Below, in pieces: positions 37,586 through 48,022 of a stretch of DNA of 64,000 nt; position 1 is the first letter of the stretch; each line of letters opens with the position of its first letter. Below the pieces are notes generated by a model. It had not been told where the DNA came from, did not search any database, and saw only the letters and a list, made by a program, of their open reading frames with translations. This stretch comes from Mangifera indica. Taxonomy: Eukaryota > Streptophyta > Magnoliopsida > Sapindales > Anacardiaceae. The DNA lies in contig NC_058156.1 in assembly GCF_011075055.1 (NCBI RefSeq), positions 1,426,001-1,490,000 of the forward strand, in the 5' to 3' direction. The position numbers and the translations under genes are program-made.

Positions 37586-37915
37586 GACTTAAGCATACCG
37601 CACCTAATATGATGACGTCTAGACGACAAAACGTTGTCCTTCCTCGTTTCGATGATGGACGACACTTCTTCATTCAATCATCGTTTTACTATTGTTCTAG
37701 CTGCCGTCTGTTTGTCAAATTAGTTGACTGGAAACAATTTTCAAACTCTAGACTTAAGCATATCGCACCTAATATGATGACATCCAAACGACGAAACGTT
37801 GTCCTTTCTTGTTTCGATGATGGACGACACTTCTTCATCCATTCATCATCCTACTATCATTCTAGCTGTCGTCTGTTTGTCAAATTAGTTGATTGGAAAC
37901 AATTTTCAAACTCTA
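37586..37915 (+). repeat. Tandem duplication of 165 bp
   Basis: Two copies start at GACTTAAGCATA (37,586 and 37,751). They share TATGATGAC, GTTTCGATGATGGACGAC and TCAAACTCTAGA with about a dozen differences. The unit is a multiple of three, so an open frame of about 106 codons (37,609-37,929) spans both copies. Composition and lack of domains argue against a protein. It is probably the interior of a decayed MULE-like element whose right end (GATAAATATTTGAATTTTT) is near 38,080-38,160. Confidence 0.75.
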
Positions 37916-38539
37916 GAGAGAAATTGTAACTTTTTAAAATTTAATCATTGAAAAAAATTATTAGTTTTTCAAACTAAAAAAAAGAAAATGATATAGATTT
38001 TTAAGGGTTTAGAATTTACTAGTAAAATAACGATTTTACCTTTATCTTTAACATAAAATTTTAACAAAAGTTAACCTATAGATAAATATTTGAATTTTTA
38101 AACTATCATAAGTATGTTTTTGAGAGTAAACTAAAACTTGGATTAAAAATGTCTTTTAATCTTAAAATTATAATAAAATTATGTATATATATAATTTAAA
38201 TATATAAATAATAAATTATTATATAATTAAAAAATTGTTAAATTAAAATAAAATTATGAGGACGTTATATATAAATGATGTATATATAATAATGGTCTAC
38301 AAAATTATGCTTTAGCTCCTCTCATTGGGGAACATCTTAACTCATCAGAGATTTAGTGGGTCCCTTTAAAATCTGCCTCATCAAGAAACTAGACTGAAAT
38401 CAACGGTTGTAATAACCCAATCACTTGATTTACAAATTAATTTAATTAATTATAGTTTTGACCACATAAATGGGAATAGAAATTCTAAATAAAAAAGATC
38501 AATCAAGTCATTAAAATATAATTTATGTGGCTGACGTGG

Positions 38540-38940
38540 AATCCACTAGCACATGCGGTCCACGTCAAGGGGAAGCTAATCACGTGATATCATGCAGTAG
38601 AAGGTTGGTATATTTAAGATCACACGGTTGTGATTAGATTCCTTACTTGGTTGGGTAGGAATTTGGCATGCGCGTGAAAGCCAGTGGGTCCCACGACACC
38701 ACCAGCTGCACTGCAGCACACCGCCCACCCCACACGCTGCCTTTGCTTTTTCCAAGAATTCAATTCATGTTTCCAACCTCCGTGGGACACGTTTCGTTAA
38801 CCTAGAATTTCGGTGGTCCCCACCGTACCCCACATCTGACGGCTTCCCTTCGCCGCCATTCTCCACTACGATAAACGACGCTACTCCGCTCCGGCCACGA
38901 TTTTGCAGAAGTCCTTTCGAGGAATCGGACAAGTAATCCA
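38540..38940 (+). promoter_or_regulatory. GC-rich promoter-like stretch without a recognisable gene
   Basis: A sharp GC rise inside AT-rich DNA. It contains ACGT-core elements: TGACGTGG at 38,533, CCACGTCA at 38,571, CACGTG at 38,581, and GGACACGTTT near 38,785. Pyrimidine-rich 'CTTCCCTTCGCCGCCATTC' follows. The downstream sequence falls straight back to AT-rich repeats with no exon. ABRE/G-box-like cores of this kind mark ABA- or light-responsive plant promoters, but a function here is inference only. Confidence 0.35.
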
Positions 38941-41160
38941 CACCATAATTATCACCAATTTCCTGTATATGATCGATATTTTATAATAATAATATATATA
39001 TATAAAATACCATATATTTTAACCTATATTAAATTAATAAAACAAAGTGGATCAATAGTATTATATAATTAAATATTATTTTATTTTTAATATAGAATTA
39101 TTTAATTTATTAATAATATATATTAAATATATAATTATTTATATATTTAAAAATATACATATAGTTTTATTGATATAATATATATTACTAATATTAATCA
39201 ATATATATTTCAAAAAAATAAAAATATAATAAGATGTATTTACAAAATTTTAATTTTTTAAAAATATTTATAATATTTTTTAAAATAATAATGTATGAAC
39301 TAAATTTTTTATTATTTTATTGTATTATTTTTAGATTACGTATCTTGTGATACAATATAATATATAATAAAACTATTCATATAATTTTGTATATAAATAA
39401 TGACATGTCACCTCTAAGGGATAGCGTAAGACTTTAGTAGCAAAAGAATAAACTTCATATATAAAAGAATATAAATTTAAATATCCTCTGATAATATATC
39501 AAAATCAAACTATTGAATTATCTGATTCAGTAAATATGAGATTAATCATTGAATTCGAAGCTTATTTTGTTCGATATAGTTAGTTCTATCTAAAAATAAT
39601 AATTTAACTTAGATAAAGTTATTTTATTATCAAAATAAAAATAAAAATAATTATTATTATATGATTAAATATTATTTTATTTTTAATTTAAAATAATTGA
39701 TTATATAATAATATTTTATTATTTATATATATAATATTATTTTATAATATATAATAAAATAATTTATTTTTTAATGATAGGTCATTGTCATGTGCGTGCA
39801 TGCGTGCATGCATGATGGATGAAGAAGAAGTTAGTGGTGGGGAGATTTATGATTTTTTTTTATTACGGCAGTGTTAAGAATCCACGTGTGCATGTTAAAA
39901 TGAGGTGAGAGTATGATTAGGTAAGGTGGAGCCGAAGCAGAGGAAAAAATAAGCAAAGAAATGATGGCAGTTTGTTCAAAAAGAAAGCCCACGTGGGCCT
40001 ACGTTTTGATAAGTAGAAGGAGGCCCCATTTAATCATCGATCAAAGTCATCATTACAAGATGGGATTGAGCCAGTCACCACCGTTTAATCATTTAGCTTC
40101 AGATGTGACTCAACTAAATTTGCCACACCGGAACAGACAGGCCATTCCAAATTTCCAAGAGAAAAAACTAGGGCTCCGTTTGGTTTTAAATTTTTTGATA
40201 GGTTCAATATTATTTAGAGGTTTTATTTAAAAATAATAATTTTTTTAATTTTTTTATCTTAATTTTAAAAATTAATAAATTTTTTTAACTTAATTTTAAA
40301 AAATTATTCTTTTATTTTTACAATTTAAGATTTTTATATTTTAGGGTTAATAACTGTTTTTTTAAATTTTAAAAATATTAAATTTACACTTTTAAAATTA
40401 TATTATCTCTTTTTTATAATCGTTTTTTTAAGGATTTAATTCGACACCTCATTAACATCATCACCGATACCTTTTTCTCCGCTCAAGTGATTTTTTGATG
40501 TGAAAATCATCAAAATTCAATTAAAATAACTAATTTTATCACATAAATTTATACGATAAATCTATACACCGGCCGATGTATAGCTTGACCGGACGATGCC
40601 GCCCTGTTGATGATGATGGATTAACTGAGTTATAGTGAAGTCGTTGTTGAAGCCTTGACGGATATGCATTGTCGGTTGCCGGTGGCAGTGAAGTCATTAT
40701 CCATGGCTTTAGTAGTGTTTTAATTTTGGGATCAAGAAATGAACAACTTTATAGTATATAATGAGGCCGTACGTATTAATAGTATTAAGATTGGACGGAT
40801 GCGATTTAAGATTATTTGCTTTCTATATTTATAATTGCATTTTTGAAAAACCGGCTTAGATTTGTGGGTTCACTGAAAAATCAATTTTGAAATTAGGTTA
40901 GACTTGATCGAATGGTTCCATCGATTGAATATGGTAAAAAATTTAGGTTTGATCTGATTTATAAAAAAATTAATTAAAAAAATTATTAACAATTTTAAAT
41001 ATATATATACTATCAAATTAAAATTATTTGGTGTAAGTAGTCAATCGATTTTTTTATCGGCCAAATAGTTTCATTGCTAGTTGGACCAAACTATCCCCTT
41101 TACTGGATTGATTTCTAGTCTAATTTCGAAAGCATGAGAATTATCAATGTTTACTACTTT
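38941..41160. other. Intergenic DNA with decayed repeats
   Basis: AT-rich repeat copies occupy 38,980-39,780. At 39,795-39,820 there is a run of RY-type CATGCA words (GTGCATGCGTGCATGCATG). Near 39,990 is the palindrome CCCACGTGGG. At 40,169 GGGCTCCGTTTGGTTTT resembles a hAT/Harbinger element end, but no right end was found. No gene seen. Confidence 0.4.
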
Positions 41161-41770
41161 ACAAGTTTGATTTGAGATCAAAGTTGATATCTAAGTTGGT
41201 CTCATTGATAATTCTTTTTCTTCTTATTTGATGATTTTTTCTTTATTTGACAGTGATTATTATTTTACTTTTACTGTCTATCCTATTTTAATTACTATTT
41301 ACTAATTGAAACAAACTTCGTTTGGACAATTATGAATGATTATACTCTCATATTTGTTTGAACAACAATGAATTGTTCAGACGAATGATTCGTCTCTAAA
41401 TAAATCTTTGTCTAGATGACGGATGAGCACTGGTGTCGGACAAAAAAGATTGCTAGGAGAATACTTCACAAGTTTGATTTGAGATCAAAGTTGATATCTA
41501 AGTTGGTCTCATCGATAATTATTTTTCTTCTTATTTGATAATTTTTTCTTTATTCGACAGTTATTATTGTTTTACTTTTATTGTCTATCCTGTCTTAATT
41601 ACTATTTGCCAACTGAAACAAACTTCGTTTGGACAATTATGAATGATTATACTCTCATCTATGTTTGGACAACAATGAATCATTCAGGCGAACGATTCGT
41701 CTCTAAATAAATCTTTGTCTAGATGACAGATAAGCACTGGTATCGAACAAAAAAGATTGCTAAGAGAAAG
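41161..41770 (+). repeat. Tandem duplication of 307 bp
   Basis: Copies start ACAAGTTTGATTTGAGATC at 41,161 and 41,468 and end in AAAAAAGATTGCTA. They differ by roughly 20-25 bases. There is no coding signature. The right flank (41,850-41,969) ends in 'TAGGTGGGAACAAGTC' and GGCC, like the right end of the MULE-like family, so the duplication probably lies inside such an element whose left end is lost. Confidence 0.75.
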
Positions 41771-42163
41771 AGATAATGCCAGAGAGGGAGAGACATTGCC
41801 AAGAGAGCGTCGAAAAATTATCCGATATTAGTTAAATGACAAATTTACTCTTAAAACTAATAGATTTCTTAATTTTAACCATCTATAGATATGTATTTGA
41901 GTTTTTAAAATTTCACAGATGAATATTTGAATATATACTATATCTTAGGTGGGAACAAGTCTTTCGGCCTTAATAATTTATGGATTTCATCAAATTCAAG
42001 CCGACTTAACATACATAATTAACTTATATGGAAAGCCATTCCTTACACGATTAAATTTGTATTTGCAAATGGAGATTCTCCGAGAGAATAAAAATAAATA
42101 ACAAAGTAAAATGGCATATTACACATAATATTTTATTTATGAAGACAAAACTACTCATCTTTG

Positions 42164-42190
42164 ACTCTATCTCTCTCTCTTTCTCTCATA
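42164..42190 (+). promoter_or_regulatory. CT-rich leader tract upstream of the Dof gene
   Basis: A run of CTCTCTCTCTTTCTCTC about 195 bp before the Dof start codon. Pyrimidine-rich patches of this kind are common around plant transcription starts. It supports a transcript beginning here and running rightward. Confidence 0.4.
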
Positions 42191-42381
42191 TACAAACGCC
42201 CACCACATAAACTCTCATAAAGCAAAGTTCAGAGATATTCATAGAACGTCCATAGACTAAAATCCATCTCAAACTTTCCTTTTCCAACTTTGTTTAACCA
42301 GTTTCAAGTTTAAGCTCTGATTTTTTTTTGGCCTCTCTAGGAGATACCATTTCTTCCTCCTTCCTGTTCAGTTTTTTCATC

Positions 42382-43672
42382 ATGGACACTGCTCAATGGC
42401 CACAGGTAGGGAAATCTAGCCATCTCCTGCTGTGTTCATCAAGCTGTAGGCTTTTTCATAAGCAGAAAAGTTTAATTGTATATGGGGGTTCTTTGTTTTC
42501 TTTTAAAACTAATAAAGAATGATGGCTAGTGCAAGTCCCCACTCAATTGGTTTAGTTTTTATCAGTTCTTCAGTATTTTTTTCACTTTATCTTTCTCGTT
42601 TGCCTATGTGATAAAGAAAGAGGAGTTCTTTTTATTTGTTTCTCTCTTTTCTCCTCCTTTTTTGTTGGGATGTTATGATCTTGAAACGTGTAAAGCAGCT
42701 GCCCTTGTTTGGTTTTATTTTTTTGTTTGTCTGTTATCATCTTTTTAATCTTCAGTGTTTCTTGTTTGATCTTCAAGTTATTGTTTCTTTATTTATGTCA
42801 TTTTACTCATTTCTAGCTCTTCTTTTTGTAATATTGTTTTTCTTTTCGCTTTTCCAGGAGATTTTGATGAAACCGATAGAAGAGGTAGTCACAAATACAT
42901 GCCCAAAGCCAGCTCCTTTAGATAGGAAGGCAAGACCTCAAAAAGAAGCACAGCCATTGAATTGTCCAAGGTGCAATTCTACTAACACAAAGTTTTGTTA
43001 CTACAACAACTACAGCCTCACACAGCCGAGGTATTTCTGCAAGACTTGCAGAAGGTACTGGACTGAAGGTGGGTCTCTGAGAAATATTCCTGTTGGTGGT
43101 GGTTCAAGGAAGAACAAGAGATCATCATCTTCTTCTTCATCAAAGAAGCTTCCTGATCTTGTTACACCACCAAGATTGTCACAGTCTTCTACTCAAAACC
43201 CTAAGATCATTGAAGGACAAGATCTCAACTTAGCTTTCAGTGGTTTTAGAAGTATCTCTGAGTTGGTTCAAGTTCCAACATCGACAGCAACAACAACAAC
43301 AAGAACCAAATTCCTTCTTCTTCTTCATCAACTACTACACCTCACCTTTCAGCTCTGGAGCTTCTCACTGGAATCTCTTCAAGAGGGTTGAATTCTTTCA
43401 TGCCTATGCAGGTTCCCGCAGATCCAAATGCTGTTTACACACCAGGCTTCGCTATGCAAGAATTTAAACCAACCCTAAATTTCTCTTTAGATGGGCTTGG
43501 AGTAAATGGGTTTGACAGTCTACCTGGAGTTCAACAGACCAGCACTGGAAGGCTTTTGTTTCCATTTGAAGATTTGAAACAAGTCTCAAGCACAACTGAT
43601 ATTGAACAGAATAGGGAGCATGGAGATTCTTCAGGGTATTGGACTGGAATGTTAGGAGGAGGATCATGGTAA
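42382..43672 (+). CDS. Dof zinc-finger transcription factor (2 exons, frameshifted)
   Basis: Exon 1 42,382-42,405 (MDTAQWPQ), intron 42,406-42,857 (GTAGGG...TTTCCAG), exon 2 from 42,858. The Dof domain has C44-X2-C47-X21-C69-X2-C72 ([20 protein letters not shown] start) and the basic [10 protein letters not shown] tail. Dof proteins bind AAAG-core promoter DNA in the nucleus. Start and domain spelling resemble Arabidopsis DOF4.6/DOF3.7-type members. Between about 43,266 and 43,300 the homologous reading moves from one frame to another, consistent with one lost base. The original frame then stops at 43,389-43,391 (about 185 aa). The other frame continues as [20 protein letters not shown] ... 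[11 protein letters not shown], the usual Dof C-terminus, to TAA at 43,670. So this is either a recent lesion, an allele, or a sequence error. The DNA-binding domain itself is intact. Confidence 0.9.
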
Positions 43673-45726
43673 AATAAAAAATATGATGAAAAATAATTTG
43701 GGTCTTTTTATTTTTATTTTTATTTTTCTTTTGGTTTATATATTTAACTTATATTAATTTGTTAAAGTGGGTGACTTGTATGGATTTCTACATTACTACT
43801 AACATAAAGGGTAAATGGGTTTCTTTCTCTTTTTACACACTTTGCTTCTTTGTCTCTTTTATTTACCGTTTGGCAATGGACCAATGGTGGAAATTTGAAG
43901 CTTAATTCCAATTGGCTTCAGAAGAGCGGTGACATGATGATATTATACAGAGAAGTCCAGATTCTTTAGGGTAATTATAAGTAGAAGATGACTTGCCTTA
44001 TGCCCTTTATTTCATGTTATCATGTATCCACTGAAAGAGAAGAAGGGTCATTGTTGGCTTGGTACAAATTATAAATAGTGTAAAATGTGCAGGTTTTAAG
44101 GAGTTTTACAGATGAAAGATGGTTTGTCTTATTAGTACCCATCAAATCTCGAAAGAGTTGGCTTTCTTTTCTTCTCTCTTTCTTGTAAACAGGTTCTGAG
44201 ATCATTTTAGGTCACACAAAGAAGCACAGAGATTCAGGGAGATATTATTATTAATAATATACAAAGAAGCAAATGAAAGTTGCGGAAGAAAAACCAGGTA
44301 AGAGATTTTGATCCCTCCAAGTGAGTAAATGAAGTTGAGTTGTGTTTTAAACTTGATCAGCCATTAAAGCCTGCTGCCTCAACCAGAAAGCTCACCTACT
44401 GTTGTAACTCTAAATGTGAATATTTTGAAGACTCTCTCTTTCTTCTTTTTTTTCTACCTTTCTCCTTCTGACACTCACATGTCACAAAGCTTGAATTTTA
44501 CATCTTCCATCCCCATTGAGTGATGTTTACTTCTCTTCCTCTTTCCTCTTTTCTGATCAAACGATTGAGATACATTTGACAAACCCTTGTTTTCTTTAGT
44601 CATGAAATGAAATACAGACCCCACAAACATTCCCCTCGGCAAGTGTGCTCAAGAATAATACAATCCACTAAGTCCATCAATCCAGATGCAGAAGAACCTT
44701 TTATTATTAGGGAAAAATACTATGTCCCAACCAAACCATAACTCAATGACAAGTTCCATATCTGAATTAGAAAACTCACTATTACAAGTAAATGACATGT
44801 TACCCTGTAAACTTTTATTGAGTATATTTCACTTCTCTTTTATAAAAATTTGCCAACAACAAAATGTCGTTAGCAATGACTAAAATTACATTAAATTAGT
44901 GTAATTCTAACTATAATTACATTAAAATATTATTATTTCAATTGAAATTGTATTTAAATATTGTAATTATGATCATTCTATTTTAATATAATTCTAGTTG
45001 AAATTACACATATACAATATAATTTCAGCGAAAAACGTACATTTAACTTCTAACAAAATGTGGGAAGTGTCATTTTTTGACTTTAAAGTATTGAACTTGT
45101 AGTTCTACCATAGTATAGGTGTGGACTATCACTATTATTCTTATATGTATATTATAGTACATTTTTGTTCTATGTTTTATGCCACTTGATCAACTTCCAA
45201 ATTGCCGAGTGTTAGGTAGATAGGCATATCATCATCCTCTCTATTATAATTCTAATGGGGCCTTTAGGTTTTGTTAAATTCAGACCTCCATCTCTGTCTC
45301 TTCATGTTTGGGTTGTTTTTACTATGTGGAGTTGTTTGTCCACTTGTTAAAAGATTAAATGTTGAACATAGCTGCTAGTTTTAGAAAAGGGTAAATCAAG
45401 ACGGAAAGAAGAAGATGTTCGCAAAAACACTTTTCATGGCTGAACGGTTCATCTAATTTCTGACTCTTATGAACCACTTTGTGAGTTGAGTTTTGTCAAA
45501 TTTCATATTGCTTTTTCCATTGCCCTTGTCACTCCAGAACTTCGACTTCATGAGGTTAAACTATGTGCATTATGTGCACATAATTTTGAGTATCAATTTG
45601 AGTTTACTTTTAAATTAAATTATCTAATTATATTATAACACATCATTTTAAAATTTAATTCCATTTGAGTAACTAATGATCTAGGTTATGTTTATTTCTC
45701 TTGTTTAAGCTACCTCAAGGGTTAAC
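43673..45726. other. Dof downstream region, no further gene seen
   Basis: It holds the Dof 3' UTR (a T-rich tract at 43,705-43,735), then non-repetitive intergenic DNA with unremarkable composition. At 44,875-45,040 an AT-rich stretch has repeated AATTACATT and complementary words suggestive of a small foldback element. A partial TA-rich MITE lies near 45,560-45,665. Confidence 0.4.
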
Positions 45727-45880
45727 AAAACTGGTGGAGTATTAGAATTTTCAAGATAAAGGTCTGGATTCGAGTCTATGTCACGTTTGTAAAACCTTAA
45801 CTTACCTAATACAATAGTCGTGAGTCTGATCATTGTATCTCAGGTTTTTTTGTCTAACAAATACCAACGAAGTCCTTGAA
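45727..45880 (+). mobile_element. tRNA-related SINE candidate
   Basis: An A-box-like AACTGGTGGAG and a B-box GGATTCGAGTC (45,766-45,776), spaced about 30 bp apart, precede a tail with 'TGATCATTGTATCTCAGG' and TTTTTTTGTC. The same head (TTGGTGGAGCATTAAAAGTTC ... GGATTCGAGTC) occurs inside the array near 8,395, 11,485, 19,025 and 24,290, which shows a dispersed family. Tail-like pieces recur near 59,490-59,740. No clear target duplication was found. Confidence 0.45.
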
Positions 45881-47558
45881 TATTTAAAAAAAAAAGAAAG
45901 TACCTCAAGCTTGAACATTCCAATCATAAGGAAACCTTGTTATATACAGAACAAAAAGCAAATGAATGCAATGCAATACAAAATTATACTTGTTTAGTCT
46001 TCAAATGGTTTGTCATTTTATATCAATGATCAATATTGATCCCAAATATAAAGAAAAAGTTTCGTCAAAGAGAAATTGAATCCTTATTCTAATGTTTAAA
46101 ATCCCACTCTTTACCATTAAAGCTACTCCTGGTGGCAATTCTAAAACATTTTCCCAAATAACAATTCAACATGTTAAGTTCATTCAGTTTTCACTAACTT
46201 GGATAGCAAAGTCTAATGCAAGATATAGATGCATAAGTCACACAAAGAAAGTCTTGAAACACTTGAATTTTTTATTTTGTGGAGAATTTCTCCACTGTGA
46301 CTGTCTTGAGGAGGAAGAAAAAGCCAAGAACTGTCCTTGACACATGTATATCAGCATTTCCAATTAATGGTGATAGTTCTTTTAAGCTTTGTTTACTTTT
46401 AGTGAGAGATTTAAGTCAAATGGCATTGACACAAGGAATAATGCATTGAGATCAACAACCCATCAGCCAATAGTCTACAAACAGAGTTCAAATTCAATTC
46501 AACCACGCAAGCCCTTATTCTCCCCTCCAGCACCATAATAAAAAACTCCAACTTGAACGGCTAATGGATTCTGGGAATAAAATGAATAGCATCTCCCTGG
46601 AAGATCACTGTAATTATCTCACACAAATGCTATCATAAGTATGCTCTGTGCTTACCCTTGAATGGATCCTGCACATCAGAAACTGGTTAAGGGGAAATAC
46701 TAGTTTATCCATAGGAGGTCGGGTTGAGAACACTTGAGTAACAAAAAGAAAACCCTAGAGGACCCATAGCCGTTTTGAGTAAGGCACCCTGATCATGCCT
46801 GGTTTTCTACATTGTATAGTCCTAGTTCTCTCAAGACATACCTTAGAAACCTAGTTTAGCCCTGACGGAAACTCGTTTCCGCCTGAAATACTGTAACTGA
46901 ATGGCTCTGTTTCATGTTCTATACAGTTCGGGTTTTGAATAAAAAAACCTGTATAGTGAGACCAAATTACTCACAGCACAAGAGGCATAACAGTAAAAAA
47001 CTTTCTGTTGCCAGTGAGTTGTTTGTCATCGTCTGTCTACTCCCCTTTAAAAAATTTCCCGAACGTGGGCAAACATTGATGTTGTTTCAATTTAATAAAA
47101 CCCACCATGTCAATACATTGTAAATGCCCTCGTCATCAGCAAAGTGTGTTCCTTTCTTCCAATGAAAGAAGTGAAGAAAGGCTGTAAAAGAGCAAGAGAC
47201 ACTGCAATCAGAAATGTGCTATCCATACTTTTATGCACTGGCACGATATAAGGTTTATCTTTTACTCCAAAACACACAAGAACAGCTTTCCCATACAAGC
47301 AGCATAAACAAAATGAACATGAGCTTCAAATTATAACTCAAGTCTGAGCTTTTCATGAGAACCATACAGAGAATTGATATATGAAGAGATCTAGATGAAT
47401 TCCCAATGGAAAATAAATAAAAAAAATTCAAGCCATAACTGAAAGAAACATGGTTAAATCACTTTTTCAACCTAGAGCAAAAAGAGTTTTAGTAGACCAT
47501 AGTATTAGCAAAGCTGGCAAAGCACTAAAACTCCAAAGGAGAAATTCTTCCATTAGTG
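45881..47558. other. Intergenic DNA left of the copia element
   Basis: Mostly single-copy-looking sequence of moderate GC. Short open frames occur on both strands, such as 47,110-47,298 (minus, MYGKAVLVCFGVKDK with a hydrophobic middle) and 46,092-46,340 (plus), but none has a recognised domain, splice context or repeat. A transcribed non-coding or unrecognised gene cannot be excluded. Confidence 0.3.
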
Positions 47559-47563
47559 TAGTG
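47559..47563. repeat. Target-site duplication, left of copia
   Basis: TAGTG immediately before the left LTR. The identical TAGTG stands at 52,491-52,495. Confidence 0.95.
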
Positions 47564-47998
47564 TGTTGAGAATTTTTCAGAAAAAATTAAACTTGACTTC
47601 TCATCTTCAGCAGTGGGCAGAAACGTGCGTTGAATGTAAGGGACGTTTTGGGAAGGCAAACGGATGCCGTTTTGGGTGAATCAAATATGGATTTAAAGCT
47701 TATTAAGTCTAGTTTTAAATGGTGCAAGTTTCAGGTTCATTGAAGTTTTCTAAAGAAAGTTATAGCTATTTTAGTAACAGCTGCGCAGAAATAATATCTG
47801 CTGTTTAGAATTCTGTTCTGCACGTTTTTTAATGGTTAATAGCTGATGTTTAGGTATATAAAAAGACTTGTAATCAGTTGTTATGTGTGTGGATTTATGA
47901 AGTGAATATATAGAAATAAAAGCTTTGAAGTTAGCTTTTTTCCTTCTTCCTCATTTGTGTTAAGAATCCATACTTGTAACTCACCATAGCTTCTATCA
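47564..47998 (+). repeat. Copia left LTR
   Basis: Begins TGTTGAGAATTTTTC and ends TTCTATCA. The promoter TATATAAAA is at 47,855-47,863 and an AATAAA polyadenylation signal at 47,915-47,920. It differs from the right LTR at one C/T site, one C/A site and two bases next to the 3' end. Confidence 0.95.
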
Positions 47999-48001
47999 AA
48001 G

Positions 48002-48013
48002 TGGTATCAGAGC
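48002..48013 (+). other. Copia primer-binding site
   Basis: TGGTATCAGAGC, complementary to the 3' end of initiator tRNA-Met, starts three bases after the left LTR. Reverse transcription would prime here. Confidence 0.92.
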
Positions 48014-48022
48014 CTTGTTAAA

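Noticed and set aside
40169..40190. Left end of a second Harbinger/hAT element (GGGCTCCGTTTGGTTTT)
   Set aside because: No matching inverted right end or target duplication was found within several kilobases.
42636..42857. Upstream extension of the Dof frame ([13 protein letters not shown]...)
   Set aside because: This is intron sequence: it lies between a GTAGGG donor after MDTAQWPQ and a TTTCCAG acceptor, and it is T-rich with no Dof-like residues.
45766..45776. tRNA gene suggested by a B-box GGATTCGAGTC
   Set aside because: No cloverleaf can be formed; acceptor and anticodon stems are missing. Better explained as a tRNA-related SINE head.
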